From contig NZ_VUOS01000005.1 in the NCBI RefSeq assembly GCF_009829325.1, forward strand, positions 186,001 through 250,000: 64,000 nucleotides of DNA. The letters are read 5' to 3'. The translations under genes were made by a program, and so were the position numbers. The stretch comes from Nocardia sp. CY41 (lineage in GTDB: Bacteria; Actinomycetota; Actinomycetes; Mycobacteriales; Mycobacteriaceae). The notes under the pieces are model-generated. The model made no database searches and was not told the origin of the DNA. It saw nothing but the letters and a program-made list of their open reading frames with translations. The first letter of the stretch is position 1; the number at the start of each line of letters is the position of its first letter. Below are positions 55,510 through 64,000 of this stretch, one piece after another.

Positions 55510-55934
55510 CAACCGGGGCCTTGCCCGCGAAACACCAAGTGCTGCAAGCCTGCCGAGGCGAACTACACGAAAGCAATCCGCTGCTGCGCTGTGCACACGA
55601 ACTCACCACGTTGCACGAACGCAGGCTCAGCGCGGGATCCGACTCGCTCGACGAGATCGATGCGTTGCGAGCGAGCCTGATCAGGGACATCGACCGCTGG
55701 ATCACGGTGCAGCTGCCGCCCGCGCACGGTGCGGCGCATGTGCACACCGAGACCGTCGGCGCCGTGATAGATCGGCTGGCCCAGTTCACGGCGAACGCCT
55801 ATGCGGCACTGGCCAGCGCGTCGGAATGGGATCTGTGGGACGCCTGGCAGCGCTTGGCCGAGCTGGCCGTCGGTTACGACGACCTGGCGGCCGAGGTCTG
55901 CGCGGGCGTGCGCAGACTTCCTGGCGCATCATAG
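55506..55934 (+). CDS. DUF4254-type protein, second copy
   Basis: Product of 142 residues, a paralogue of the gene at 50391: shared HELTTLHERRL, the IDRWI helix, VHTETVGAVIDRLAQFTANA, and LAELAVGYDDLAAEVCAG. It lacks the poorly conserved N-terminal part of the other copy. It is coupled to the upstream uncharacterised gene by a 4-nt overlap. Function unknown; no membrane segment or signal peptide. Confidence 0.8.
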   Translation: MTTGALPAKHQVLQACRGELHESNPLLRCAHELTTLHERRLSAGSDSLDEIDALRASLIRDIDRWITVQLPPAHGAAHVHTETVGAVIDRLAQFTANAYAALASASEWDLWDAWQRLAELAVGYDDLAAEVCAGVRRLPGAS

Positions 55935-55958
55935 GTTCGGCCGCGGCTCCCCATCCGT

Positions 55959-56771
55959 ATGGTGGTAGGGATGGGGAGCCCGGACGACCGCGCCGACGAC
56001 GAGCTTGCTTTGCCCGCCAGAAGGGCGGGTTCGTTCGGAGCACACGCTGCCGCGTATGCCGAGCACCGTCCCGACTATCCCGCCGACGCCATCCGCTGGG
56101 CTCTGGCCGCCGTCGCCCATCGGCGACCGCTGACCGTCCTCGACCTCGGTGCCGGAACCGGCAAGCTGACCCTCGGCCTGCTCGACGCCGGTGCGACGGT
56201 GATCGCCGTGGAACCGGACGAGCACATGCGCGCCGAACTGATCCGCCGGCTCCCGGCCGTCACCGCGCACGCCGGGACGGCTGAAGCCGTTCCGCTTCCG
56301 GATGATTCGGTGGACGCGATCGTCGCGGGGCAGGCATTTCACTGGTTCGACCTGGACCGTGCCTATCCGGAGTTCCTCCGGGTGCTGCGGCCTGGCGGCG
56401 TTCTCGCAGCGCTGTGGAACACCGACGACAGCACCGTGGACTGGGTCGCCGGCCTGAAGCGCATCGCCGGGTCCAGCGCGTCCACGGCTCTGCCGTTGCT
56501 CGGACAGCTCGAGCTACCCGACCATCCGCTGTTCCGCGAGCACGAGTTCGAACACAAGGCCTTCCCGCACCGGCATCGGCGCACGGCCGAGTCCCTGACG
56601 GCGACCATCGGCACGCATTCGCACACGCTGGTGATCTCCCCGCAGGAGCGGGCCGAGGTGCTCGCTCGGATCACGGCCTATCTGCGCGAGCGGCCGGAGA
56701 CGGCAGAGGGCGAATTCGACCTGCCCATCTCGACTTCCGTGCTGCGATCGACGCTTCGTCCCGTGGACTGA
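55959..56771 (+). CDS. class I SAM-dependent methyltransferase
   Basis: Methyltransferase of 270 residues. Motif I VLDLGAGTGKLTLGL (SAM binding), motif II acidic residue in VIAVEPDEHMRAEL, and the post-motif region DAIVAGQAFHWFDLD followed by FLRVLRPGGVLAALW place it in the methyltransferase 11 / UbiE-like group. The ATG at 55959 and another 12 nt in are both possible; neither has a strong ribosome site. The acceptor substrate is unknown. Confidence 0.9.
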   Translation: MVVGMGSPDDRADDELALPARRAGSFGAHAAAYAEHRPDYPADAIRWALAAVAHRRPLTVLDLGAGTGKLTLGLLDAGATVIAVEPDEHMRAELIRRLPAVTAHAGTAEAVPLPDDSVDAIVAGQAFHWFDLDRAYPEFLRVLRPGGVLAALWNTDDSTVDWVAGLKRIAGSSASTALPLLGQLELPDHPLFREHEFEHKAFPHRHRRTAESLTATIGTHSHTLVISPQERAEVLARITAYLRERPETAEGEFDLPISTSVLRSTLRPVD

Positions 56772-56895
56772 ACGGCTACTTACGCACACGAAACACCCTG
56801 GCCACGGCCTTCCCGGTGCCATCACGGAGTCGCCGGACAGGTCCCGATGACGGCGAACTGCGGCGTGCGGCAAGCGAATTCGAGTAGCGGTCTAC

Positions 56896-57087
56896 TCACG
56901 TCACCGTCAGCTGCCCGGCCATACGCTGACGGCATCGTTCAGAACAGTATCGAACCGAGGAGAAGTAGACGTTCCGCCCGCACGGGCACTCCCCGGACCC
57001 ACGCTTCGGCTCAACGCGCAGGACGCGGGTGCAAGGAACGACGTCACCGATCCAGCGGAAGCTGGGTATCGCCCGGTGTCGGCGCAT
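56896..57087 (-). CDS. candidate 63-residue Cys-rich protein or remnant
   Basis: A short frame ends with ECPCGRNVYFSSVRYCSERC, then RQRMAGQLTVT. The YCSERCRQR segment matches the second half of the small actinobacterial zinc-ribbon proteins of the CxxCG..YCSxxCRQRAYR type, but the first pair here is Cys-x-Cys, so zinc binding may be impaired. The ATG at 57087 has no ribosome site. It could be a genuine small gene or the decayed end of a larger one. Confidence 0.3.
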   Translation of the reverse strand: MRRHRAIPSFRWIGDVVPCTRVLRVEPKRGSGECPCGRNVYFSSVRYCSERCRQRMAGQLTVT

Positions 57088-57202
57088 GGTGTCGGCACGC
57101 GAAAGCGGCGAGATCGACCAGGACTCCTGGCGTCGGTGCGGCTCGTTTCCTCGCCGCGCAGTGTTACCGAACGCCGACCGTCCGGCGGCTGCCCGCCGTG
57201 TG

Positions 57203-58000
57203 TTACTCCGGACGCAGCGTGAGGATCCGGGGTCCGTCCTCGGTGACGGCGACCGTGTGCTCCCAATGTGCCGCACGACTACCGTCCACGGTGACCACGG
57301 TCCAGTCGTCGTCGAGCACCTTCGTCTGGGTCGTGCCGAGCGTGAGCATCGGCTCGATCGCGAGTACGGAGCCGACCACGAGCTTGGGGCCCTTACCCGG
57401 TTCGCCCTCGTTGGCGAGGAAGGGGTCGAGGTGCATCTCCCGCCCGATGGCGTGCCCACCGTAGCCGTCGACGATGCCGTAGGCGCGTCCGTGCTCCTTC
57501 TCGGCCGCCCGGGTGCCCTGCTCGATGGCGTGCGACACGTCGGTCAGCCGGTTGCCGGGCAGCATCGCCGCGATACCGGCCTCCATCGAAGCCTTGGTCG
57601 CCGCACTGAGCAGCCGATCGGCCTCGATGATCGTGCCGACGCCGAAGGTCCAGGCCGAATCGCCGTGCCACCCGTCGAGAATCGCCCCGCAGTCGATGGA
57701 GACCAGGTCGCCCTCGGCGAGGATCTCCTCCGCGGTCGGAATCCCGTGCACCACACGGTCGTTCACCGAGGCGCAGATGGACGCGGGGAAGCCGTGGTAG
57801 CCCTTGAACGACGGAACCGCGCCCGCCTCCCGGATCACCTGTTCGGCGACCTCGTCCAGTTCCAACGTGGACACCCCGGGCTTGGCGGCCGCGCGCACGG
57901 CCGCCAAGGCGCGGCCGACGATCGCGCCGGCCGCCGCCATGGCATCCAGTTCGCCTGCCGTCCGGAACGGCACGACCTTCTTCTTGCGGTGGAAGACCAT
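57203..58000 (-). CDS. map: methionine aminopeptidase, type I
   Basis: Removes the initiator Met from new proteins; 265 residues. The five metal ligands are present: two Asp in [18 protein letters not shown], His in [10 protein letters not shown], Glu in LAIEPML and Glu in [13 protein letters not shown]. It follows adk by 29 nt on the same strand, the conserved secY-adk-map order. No N-terminal SH3-binding extension is present. Confidence 0.96.
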   Translation of the reverse strand: MVFHRKKKVVPFRTAGELDAMAAAGAIVGRALAAVRAAAKPGVSTLELDEVAEQVIREAGAVPSFKGYHGFPASICASVNDRVVHGIPTAEEILAEGDLVSIDCGAILDGWHGDSAWTFGVGTIIEADRLLSAATKASMEAGIAAMLPGNRLTDVSHAIEQGTRAAEKEHGRAYGIVDGYGGHAIGREMHLDPFLANEGEPGKGPKLVVGSVLAIEPMLTLGTTQTKVLDDDWTVVTVDGSRAAHWEHTVAVTEDGPRILTLRPE

Positions 58001-58029
58001 CCGGCCTCAGCGCTCCATCGCGAGCTGGC

Positions 58030-58575
58030 TCAGTGGCCCAGCGCGCGCAGTGCACGCGCGTTGACGTCATCGACCTCGCCGACGCCGTCCACCGAGACGA
58101 CCAGGCCGTCGTAGTGGTCCAGCAACGGTTCGGTCTCTTCGCGGTACACCCGGAGGCGGTTGCGGATCACGCCCTCGTTGTCATCGGCGCGACCACGGGC
58201 GAGCATCCGCTCGACCACGGTGTCCTCCGGCACCACGAAGCGCAGCACCGCGTCGAGCTTGGTGTTCATGTCCTCGAGGATCTTCTCCAGCGCGTCGGCC
58301 TGGTCCACCGTGCGCGGGTATCCGTCGAGGACGAACCCGTTGGCGGCGTCGGGCTCGTTGACCCGCGCCTCCACCATGCGGTTGGTCACGTCGCTGGGCA
58401 CCAGGTCGCCCGCGTCCATGTACTTCTGCGCCTCGCGGCCCAGCGGAGTCTGCTGGCTGATATTCGCGCGGAACAGGTCCCCGGTGGAGATGTGCGGAAC
58501 GCCCAGCTTCTCCGACAGCAGGACGGCCTGGGTGCCTTTACCGGCGCCCGGCGGACCGAGCAGTACAACTCTCAC
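58030..58575 (-). CDS. adk: adenylate kinase
   Basis: Balances AMP, ADP and ATP; 181 residues, the short form without a zinc LID insert. Walker A is [13 protein letters not shown]-binding segments HISTGDLFR and [13 protein letters not shown] and the short LID around ARGRADDNE are seen. The GTG at 58575 overlaps the secY stop by 4 nt (GTGA), so translation is coupled to secY. Confidence 0.97.
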   Translation of the reverse strand: MRVVLLGPPGAGKGTQAVLLSEKLGVPHISTGDLFRANISQQTPLGREAQKYMDAGDLVPSDVTNRMVEARVNEPDAANGFVLDGYPRTVDQADALEKILEDMNTKLDAVLRFVVPEDTVVERMLARGRADDNEGVIRNRLRVYREETEPLLDHYDGLVVSVDGVGEVDDVNARALRALGH

Positions 58576-59894
58576 TTGAGGAACCCTTCGTAATTTCGAT
58601 TCATCAGCTGGCTCTCGATCTGCTTCACGGTGTCCAAACCGACGCTCACCATGATCAGCACCGCGGTACCGCCGAACGGAAGGTTCTGCGTACCGCCGGA
58701 GGCGCCGATGTCGAGGAACAGGTTCGGCAGCACCGCCACCAGACCGAGGTAGATCGAGCCGGGGAGGGTGATACGGCTCAAAACGAAGTTGAGGTAGTCG
58801 GCGGTCGGCTTGCCGGGTCGGTAGCCCGGGATGAAGCCGCCGAACTTCTTCATCTCGTCGGCGCGCTCCTCCGGGTTGAAGGTGATCGCGACGTAGAAGT
58901 AGGTGAAGAACACGATCAAACTGAAGTAGATCGCGATGTAGACCGGGTTGCCGGGATTCACCAGGTATTTCTGGATGATCTCCTGCCACCAGCTCGGATT
59001 CTGGTTGTTCTGCGCCCCGGTCAGCTGTGCGATCAGGTTCGGCAGATACAGCAGCGACGAGGCGAAGATGACCGGGATGACACCCGCCTGGTTCACCTTC
59101 AGTGGCAGGTAGGTCGAGGAGCCGCCGTACATCTTCCGGCCCACCACGCGCTTGGCGTACTGCACCGGGATCCGGCGCTGGCCCTGCTCGACGAAGATCA
59201 CGGCGGTGACGATCGCCAGCGCGGCGACGCACACCAGACCGAACACCAGACCGCCGCGGCTGTCCAGAATGGCCTTGCCCTCGCTCGGGATGCGGGCGGC
59301 GATGCCGGCGAAGATCAGCAGCGACATGCCGTTGCCGATGCCGCGCTCGGTGATCTGCTCGCCGAACCACATCACCAGCGCGGCGCCCGCGGTCATCACG
59401 AGCACGATGATGATCATGCCGAAGATGCTGGTGTCGGCCAGGATGTCCTTCTGGCAGCCCTGCAGCAGCTGGCCGCGGGCAGCCAGCGCGACCAGACCGG
59501 TGGCCTGCAGGATCGCCAAGGCGATCGAGAGGTATCTGGTGTACTGCGTCATCTTCGTCTGGCCTGATTGGCCTTCCTTGCGCAGTTCCTCGAACCGCGG
59601 GATGACGACGGTGAGCAGCTGGATGATGATGCTCGCGGTGATGTAGGGCATGATGCCGATCGCGAAGACCGACAGCTGCAGCAGCGCACCACCGGAGAAC
59701 AGGTTGATCAGCTGGTAGATACCGGCGGAGTCACCGCCGGAGACCAGGTCGATGCACTCCTGGACCGCCTGGTAGTCGACGCCGGGGGACGGCAGCGAGG
59801 CACCCAGCCGGTACAACGCGATCAACCCCAGCGTGAAGAGAATCTTCCGCCGTAAGTCCGGAGTCCGGAAGGCCGATACGAAGGCGGAAAGCAC
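58572..59894 (-). CDS. secY: protein translocase subunit SecY
   Basis: Channel-forming subunit of the Sec translocon, 440 residues, ten membrane helices. The plug and first helix region ([13 protein letters not shown]), the [18 protein letters not shown] segment, and the cytosolic loop [12 protein letters not shown] near the C-terminus are diagnostic. It starts about 170 nt after rplO with a strong hairpin between, so it may have its own promoter. It is followed by adk and map in one unit. Confidence 0.98.
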   Translation of the reverse strand: MLSAFVSAFRTPDLRRKILFTLGLIALYRLGASLPSPGVDYQAVQECIDLVSGGDSAGIYQLINLFSGGALLQLSVFAIGIMPYITASIIIQLLTVVIPRFEELRKEGQSGQTKMTQYTRYLSIALAILQATGLVALAARGQLLQGCQKDILADTSIFGMIIIVLVMTAGAALVMWFGEQITERGIGNGMSLLIFAGIAARIPSEGKAILDSRGGLVFGLVCVAALAIVTAVIFVEQGQRRIPVQYAKRVVGRKMYGGSSTYLPLKVNQAGVIPVIFASSLLYLPNLIAQLTGAQNNQNPSWWQEIIQKYLVNPGNPVYIAIYFSLIVFFTYFYVAITFNPEERADEMKKFGGFIPGYRPGKPTADYLNFVLSRITLPGSIYLGLVAVLPNLFLDIGASGGTQNLPFGGTAVLIMVSVGLDTVKQIESQLMNRNYEGFLK

Positions 59895-60010
59895 TGATCC
59901 TCCTGGCGAACGACATGGTCATGACATGGATATTCAGCGATGGTCCCTGCTCGACACAGAAGGGACGCCGAAAACCACGGCGAGGCTGGCAGACAACAAT
60001 TGAACTCTAA

Positions 60011-60051
60011 CAGTGGCACCGGACGAGCTCGTCACTCGTCCGGTGCCGCTG
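60011..60051 (-). terminator. hairpin between rplO and secY
   Basis: A 13-bp perfect stem GGCACCGGACGAG with its complement, extended by CAGT/GCTG (one G-T pair) to 17 bp, with a 7-nt loop, 16 nt past the rplO stop. On the minus strand it is followed by TTAGAGTTCAATTG. It should end or strongly reduce transcripts of the rpsH-rplO series before secY. Confidence 0.75.
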
Positions 60052-60066
60052 TCATGCAGAGTACCG

Positions 60067-60510
60067 TCAGCCCAGCTCGGTGACGGTGCCACCGGCGGCG
60101 GTGATCTTCTCCTTCGCCGCACCGGTGACCTTGTCCACGGTCACCTGGACCGCGACGCCGATCTCGCCATCGCCGAGAACCTTGACCAGCTGGTTCTTGC
60201 GGACCGCGCCGACCGCCACGAGCTCGGCCTTGCCGACCTCACCGCCCTCGGGGAACAGCTCGGCGATCTTGCCGACGTTCACGACCTGGTATTCCGTGCG
60301 GAACGGGTTCGTGAAGCCCTTCAGCTTGGGCAGCCGCATGTGGATCGGCATCTGCCCACCCTCGAAGGCGGCAGGCACGTTCTTGCGCGCCTTGGTGCCC
60401 TTGGTACCGCGACCCGCGGTCTTACCCTTGGACGCCTCACCGCGACCAACGCGGATCTTCTCGGTCTTGGCGCCGGGCGCCGGACGCAGGTGATGCAACT
60501 TGATGGTCAT
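60067..60510 (-). CDS. rplO: 50S ribosomal protein L15 (uL15)
   Basis: Large-subunit assembly protein of 147 residues. Seen are [40 protein letters not shown], and [18 protein letters not shown]. The ATG at 60510 has GAGGAGG just upstream (within the rpmD end) and gives the family's N-terminus. It is the last gene of this ribosomal series before the hairpin. Confidence 0.97.
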   Translation of the reverse strand: MTIKLHHLRPAPGAKTEKIRVGRGEASKGKTAGRGTKGTKARKNVPAAFEGGQMPIHMRLPKLKGFTNPFRTEYQVVNVGKIAELFPEGGEVGKAELVAVGAVRKNQLVKVLGDGEIGVAVQVTVDKVTGAAKEKITAAGGTVTELG

Positions 60511-60511
60511 G

Positions 60512-60691
60512 TCAGACCTCCTCAACGGTCACGAGGTGGCGCACGACGTTGATCAGCCCGCGGTTCTGGGCGTTGTCCTCGCGGACCACGGTCTTGCGGA
60601 TACCGCGCAGACCGAGGGTCCGAAGGCTGTCCCGCTGATTCTTCTTGGCGCCGATCGAACTCTTGATCTGGGTCACCTTGAGATCTGCCAT
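60512..60691 (-). CDS. rpmD: 50S ribosomal protein L30 (uL30)
   Basis: Small large-subunit protein of 59 residues: [20 protein letters not shown] at the start, [15 protein letters not shown] in the middle, and HLVTVEEV at the end. Its ATG overlaps the rpsE stop by one base (TAATG), and rplO starts 1 nt after its stop, so all three are tightly coupled. Confidence 0.96.
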   Translation of the reverse strand: MADLKVTQIKSSIGAKKNQRDSLRTLGLRGIRKTVVREDNAQNRGLINVVRHLVTVEEV

Positions 60692-61350
60692 TACTTGACA
60701 CCTCCGGCAGCCTGAGCGCGCGCACGCAGCATGCCGGCAGGGGCGACGTCCTCGAGCGGCAGGCCACGGCGCGCCGCGACCTCTTCCGGACGCTGCAGCT
60801 GCTTGAGGGCAGTGACAGTCGCGTGCACGACGTTGATGGCGTTGTCGCTACCGAGCGACTTCGCCAGAATGTCGTGGATACCGGCGCATTCCAGCACGGC
60901 ACGAGCCGCGCCACCGGCGATCACGCCGGTACCGGGCGAGGCCGGGCGCAGCATGACCACACCGGCGGCCGCCTCACCCTGAACCGGGTGCGTGATGGTG
61001 GAGCCGATCATCGGGACGCGGAAGAAGTTCTTGCGAGCCTCCTCGACGCCCTTCTGGATGGCCGCGGGAACTTCCTTGGCCTTGCCGTAGCCGACGCCGA
61101 CCAGACCGTTGCCGTCACCGACGATCACGAGGGCGGTGAAGCTGAAGCGCCGACCACCCTTCACGACCTTGGAGACGCGGTTGATCGCGACGACCCGCTC
61201 GAGCTGGTTCTTCTCGGCGGCGTTGTCGCGACGGTCGCCGCCGCCCCGACGGTCGCCACCACCGCGACGGTCGCCGCGGCCGCCCTCGGGGGCGCTGCCA
61301 TTCTGTCCGGCGGGTCCGTTTCCGCCGTCACGCCTCTGACGTCCCGGCAT
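60691..61350 (-). CDS. rpsE: 30S ribosomal protein S5 (uS5)
   Basis: Decoding-fidelity protein of 219 residues. The N-terminal 45 residues are a Gly/Arg/Asp-rich extension with repeated [10 protein letters not shown], typical of Mycobacteriales. The conserved body has [35 protein letters not shown] and [19 protein letters not shown]. Its stop overlaps the rpmD start. Confidence 0.97.
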   Translation of the reverse strand: MPGRQRRDGGNGPAGQNGSAPEGGRGDRRGGGDRRGGGDRRDNAAEKNQLERVVAINRVSKVVKGGRRFSFTALVIVGDGNGLVGVGYGKAKEVPAAIQKGVEEARKNFFRVPMIGSTITHPVQGEAAAGVVMLRPASPGTGVIAGGAARAVLECAGIHDILAKSLGSDNAINVVHATVTALKQLQRPEEVAARRGLPLEDVAPAGMLRARAQAAGGVK

Positions 61351-61381
61351 CAGACGTTCCTTCCGTTCTTGTTGTCGATCA

Positions 61382-61789
61382 TCAGAATTTCAACCCACCT
61401 TCGCGAGCGGCATCGGCCAGTGCGGCGATCCGGCCGTGGTAGTCGTGCCCACCACGGTCGAACACGACGGCCTCGACACCGGCGGCCTTGGCTCGCTCGG
61501 CCAGCAGGGCGCCGACCTTCTTGCTCTTGGCCGACTTGTCGCCGTCCAGCGCGCGCACGTCGGCCTCGATGGTCGACGCGGCGGCGATGGTCTTGCCGAC
61601 CGAGTCGTCGACCAGCTGCGCGTGCAGGTGCCGCGAGGAGCGGTTGACCACCAGGCGCGGACGGTCGGTGGTGCCTTCCACCTTCTTGCGCAGCCGGAAG
61701 TGACGGCGCGTCTTCGACAGACGGCGCTGCGTCGACACGTCCTTGCCCAGGGGGATGCGCTTGGCCTTCTGGTTTTCGGTTTGCGCCAT
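61382..61789 (-). CDS. rplR: 50S ribosomal protein L18 (uL18)
   Basis: 5S-rRNA binding protein of 135 residues. Seen are [19 protein letters not shown], the strand [15 protein letters not shown] and [20 protein letters not shown]. The ATG at 61789 ([10 protein letters not shown]) is favoured over one 6 nt upstream by homology. It follows rplF after 2 nt. Confidence 0.97.
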   Translation of the reverse strand: MAQTENQKAKRIPLGKDVSTQRRLSKTRRHFRLRKKVEGTTDRPRLVVNRSSRHLHAQLVDDSVGKTIAAASTIEADVRALDGDKSAKSKKVGALLAERAKAAGVEAVVFDRGGHDYHGRIAALADAAREGGLKF

Positions 61790-61791
61790 GA

Positions 61792-62331
61792 TCACTTACC
61801 CGTCTTTCCGACCTTGCGGCGAACGACCTCGCCGGCGTAGCGGATGCCCTTGCCCTTGTACGGATCGGGCTTGCGCAGGCCGTGGATGACCGCCGAAATC
61901 TGGCCGACCTTCTGCTTGTCGATTCCGGACACGGAGAACTTGGTGGGCGACTCCACCGCGAACGTGATGCCCTCGGGCGCCTCGATCGGCACCGGGTGGC
62001 TGTAGCCGAGGGCGAACTCGAGGTTCTGGCCCTTCAGCGCGACGCGGTAGCCGACGCCGAAGATTTCCATCTTCTTCTCGTAGCCCTGGGTGACGCCGAC
62101 GATCATGTTCGACACCAGCGTGCGGGTCAGGCCGTGCAGCGCGCGGCTGCGGCGCTCGTCATCCGGACGGGCGACCTCGAGCTGGCCGTCCTCGCCCTTG
62201 GCGACGGTGATCGGCTCGGAGATGGTGAGCGACAGGGCGCCCTTGGGCCCCTTCACCGCGATGTCCTGCCCGTCGATGGTCACATCCACACCGGCCGGAA
62301 CGGCGATGGGCTTCTTACCAATACGCGACAT
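61792..62331 (-). CDS. rplF: 50S ribosomal protein L6 (uL6)
   Basis: Protein near the factor-binding site of the large subunit, 179 residues. Seen are [45 protein letters not shown] and the ending [19 protein letters not shown]. The ATG at 62331 gives the family's start. It follows rpsH after 13 nt. Confidence 0.98.
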   Translation of the reverse strand: MSRIGKKPIAVPAGVDVTIDGQDIAVKGPKGALSLTISEPITVAKGEDGQLEVARPDDERRSRALHGLTRTLVSNMIVGVTQGYEKKMEIFGVGYRVALKGQNLEFALGYSHPVPIEAPEGITFAVESPTKFSVSGIDKQKVGQISAVIHGLRKPDPYKGKGIRYAGEVVRRKVGKTGK

Positions 62332-62344
62332 AGTCCCTGCTCCC

Positions 62345-62743
62345 TTACCAGACGTAAGCGAGGACTTCGCCGCCCACGCCCTGCTTGGCCGCCTGCTTGT
62401 CGGTGAGCAGACCGGAGGACGTGGAGATGATCGCCACGCCGAGGCCGCCGAGCACCTTGGGCAGGTTGGTGGATTTCGCGTACACGCGCAGACCGGGCTT
62501 GGAGACACGGCGCACGCCTGCGAGGCTGCGCTCACGGCTCGGGCCGTACTTGAGGTCCACGACGAGGGTCTTGCCCACCTGCGCGTCCTCGGTCCGGTAG
62601 TCGGCGATGTAACCCTCGCGCTTGAGAATCTCGGCGATATTCGCCTTGAGCTTCGAGTGCGGAGCCTTCACCTGATCGTGGTACGCCGAGTTGGCGTTGC
62701 GCAGACGTGTCAGGAAGTCTGCGATCGGATCAGTCATGGTCAT
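62345..62743 (-). CDS. rpsH: 30S ribosomal protein S8 (uS8)
   Basis: Central-domain assembly protein and, in some bacteria, an operon repressor; 132 residues. The sequence [20 protein letters not shown] through [17 protein letters not shown] to GGEVLAYVW matches the mycobacterial protein closely. It is the first gene of this ribosomal series here: rplE and rpsN, usually just upstream, are replaced by a plus-strand Uma2 gene, so a promoter must lie in 62744-63026. Confidence 0.98.
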   Translation of the reverse strand: MTMTDPIADFLTRLRNANSAYHDQVKAPHSKLKANIAEILKREGYIADYRTEDAQVGKTLVVDLKYGPSRERSLAGVRRVSKPGLRVYAKSTNLPKVLGGLGVAIISTSSGLLTDKQAAKQGVGGEVLAYVW

Positions 62744-63026
62744 GGTTCGACCTAGACACCTTTCTCGCCGCGGTTCCCATACAGCGCTGACATGCGCATC
62801 GGCATGCCCAGCGGTGGGCCTACGACAATTCGGATGGTCCGGCCGACCCTTGCCGACCGGAGGAGGTTCGATCACCCGGGCGCACGCATGCGGGCATGGA
62901 GGTGCCCAGGCAACCGCTCTAGTGTAGGCAAGAGGTTCACCGAGGCAAAATCGGGGCCTGTGAGGTGCCCGCTGCACTGGACTCATGACCAGCGGAAACA
63001 GCCGGTGACCGGGCTAACATGGGCCT

Positions 63027-63680
63027 ATGTCGAGCTCAGGCGTCGAGCGACCCGACCTCCCGGAGTCCATGACCTGGGAGGAGCTCGAGCAGCTACCCGA
63101 GGAGATCGCCGGACAGATCGAACTGCGCAACGGGCGCGTCGTCTGGCGACAGCGGGGACCCGCCGAATATCAAGCGTTCACGTTCGCGCTGACCAGCGCA
63201 CTCAAGCGCTGCGCCCGCGATGGCATGGCCGAGCAGCCACAAAGCTGGTGGCGCGTCGACTTCGAAACCAACGTCTTCTTCGGCAAGACCGGCAAGTCGG
63301 ACTTCGCCACCCCCGACGTCCTCGTCTACCGCCGCCTCGATACCCCCTACCAGGACATCCGCGCCGATGACGTGCTGCTCGTCGGCCACATCAGTTCTCC
63401 GGCGAACATCGAAATCGATCCGCACGACGAGCAGCGACGCTACGCCGATGGGGGCATCCCCTGGTATTGGAAGGTGACGATCGCGCGCAAGAAGAGTGCC
63501 ATCGAGACGGTCCGCGCGTACGCCCTGGAAACCGGCCCCGGCGAACTCCCACCCGGCGTACGCCCGCTCTATCCGACGAACTACCTCCTGATCGGCGAAT
63601 GGTCGCCGAACGATTCCGACGCCATCACCATCGACTTCCCGTTCCCGATCCACATCCCCTGGTCCGAGTTGGAGTTCTGA
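63027..63680 (+). CDS. Uma2 family (restriction-endonuclease-fold) protein
   Basis: Protein of 217 residues of the DUF820/Uma2 family, with a PD-(D/E)xK-like nuclease fold. The family layout is seen: MTWEELEQLPEEIAGQIELR at the N-terminus, FATPDVLVYRR as the catalytic Asp strand, and IEIDPHDEQRRYADGGIPWY followed by WKVTI. Whether it cuts nucleic acid is not known. Uma2 genes are frequent, often mobile-like singletons in actinomycetes, fitting insertion here. Confidence 0.85.
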   Translation: MSSSGVERPDLPESMTWEELEQLPEEIAGQIELRNGRVVWRQRGPAEYQAFTFALTSALKRCARDGMAEQPQSWWRVDFETNVFFGKTGKSDFATPDVLVYRRLDTPYQDIRADDVLLVGHISSPANIEIDPHDEQRRYADGGIPWYWKVTIARKKSAIETVRAYALETGPGELPPGVRPLYPTNYLLIGEWSPNDSDAITIDFPFPIHIPWSELEF

Positions 63681-63711
63681 CACGCAGGCCGGTTGAGAAG
63701 CGAGAGCTGTG

Positions 63712-64000
63712 ATGCCCCACAGTCGATGGAAGACAGGTAGAGACCAGGGGCTGACCGAGCCCGAGGCCGTCAGCGAAGTGCGTCATAAAATCCGACTGGC
63801 CATGGAGCTCGCCGCCGCCTATACAACCGTCGCACGGAGCTCGGCCTCACCCAAGCCGAACTCGCCGACCGGGCGGGACTGACGCAGGCGAAGATCTCCC
63901 GGATCGAGGGATCCGACGCCGTCCCCACCCTTCCGCTACTGACAAAGCTGGCACGAGCCCTGGACGCTTCGCTGAACATCGCCATCGACGCCGACGACGC
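63712..64000 (+). pseudogene. XRE family helix-turn-helix regulator, frameshifted and cut by window end
   Basis: From the ATG at 63712 the frame reads MPHSRWKTGRDQGLTEPEAV and HKIRLAMELAA and then runs into a stop. The frame one base over gives YNRRTELGLTQAELADRAGL and TQAKISRIEGSDAVPTLPLL, a clear XRE helix-turn-helix of the HigA/antitoxin kind, but without its own start. Restoring one C in the run at 63811-63819 would join them. So there is either a real one-base deletion or a base-call error. The 3' end lies beyond the window. Confidence 0.6.

Noticed and set aside
1..64000. tRNA or rRNA genes
   Set aside because: No cloverleaf-like T-arm sequence (GGTTCGAATCC type) with matching acceptor arms was noticed in the intergenic regions; a covariance-model scan was not possible.

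Overview
The window comes from a high-GC actinomycete of the Mycobacteriales, most likely Nocardia or a close relative. The reasons are the mycobacterium-like protein sequences (RpoA, RpsH, InfA, RpmJ), the gene order glmM-rpsI-rplM next to an ESX-4 type VII secretion locus and then truA-rplQ-rpoA-rpsD-rpsK-rpsM-rpmJ-infA, frequent GTG/TTG starts, and an eccE gene that M. tuberculosis ESX-4 lacks. No rRNA, tRNA, CRISPR array, IS element or prophage was seen.

Layout. 1-4.9 kb: an ABC-F ATPase cut by the window edge, a GNAT acetyltransferase, glmM, and the rplM-rpsI operon with its terminator. 5-32.2 kb: an enlarged ESX-4 region. The core set is a WXG100 pair (18.2-18.8 kb), a TIGR03931-type accessory protein, eccC, eccD, mycP, eccB and eccE. 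Between rplM and the esx pair, where M. tuberculosis has nothing, lie about 13 kb of envelope and phospho-signalling genes: an Hsp70-like anchored protein, an FHA-FHA-ABC exporter (Rv1747-like), a zinc metallopeptidase lipoprotein, an FHA/zinc-ribbon protein, three related lipoproteins and a transmembrane Ser/Thr kinase. A lower-GC pocket between mycP and eccB carries small exported-type genes.

32.2-40.9 kb: housekeeping and accessory genes: an FMN reductase, a decayed epimerase after mtnP, csoR with a recognisable copper operator, a probable operon of MHS permease, response regulator, histidine kinase and TAXI binding protein, an F420-type oxidoreductase and an Hsp20. 40.9-45.7 kb: truA and the alpha operon through infA.

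45.7-57.2 kb: an accessory block between infA and map. It holds a giant EspI-like MinD ATPase preceded by degenerate tandem repeats, two DUF4254-type genes, a GntR/GNAT pair, dtd, a helical-repeat protein with a domain resembling the RNA polymerase alpha C-terminal domain, and a methyltransferase. 57.2-62.7 kb: map-adk-secY, then rplO-rpmD-rpsE-rplR-rplF-rpsH, separated by a strong hairpin. 62.7-64 kb: a Uma2 protein and a frameshifted XRE regulator, which interrupt the usual spc operon order upstream of rpsH.

How the genes work together. The ESX-4 core genes should encode one inner-membrane secretion machine: EccB/C/D/E channel, MycP protease and Esx substrates. The kinase and the FHA proteins next to it form a plausible phospho-threonine circuit, but that link is inferred from proximity only. 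The ribosomal, RNA polymerase and translocase genes are conventional.
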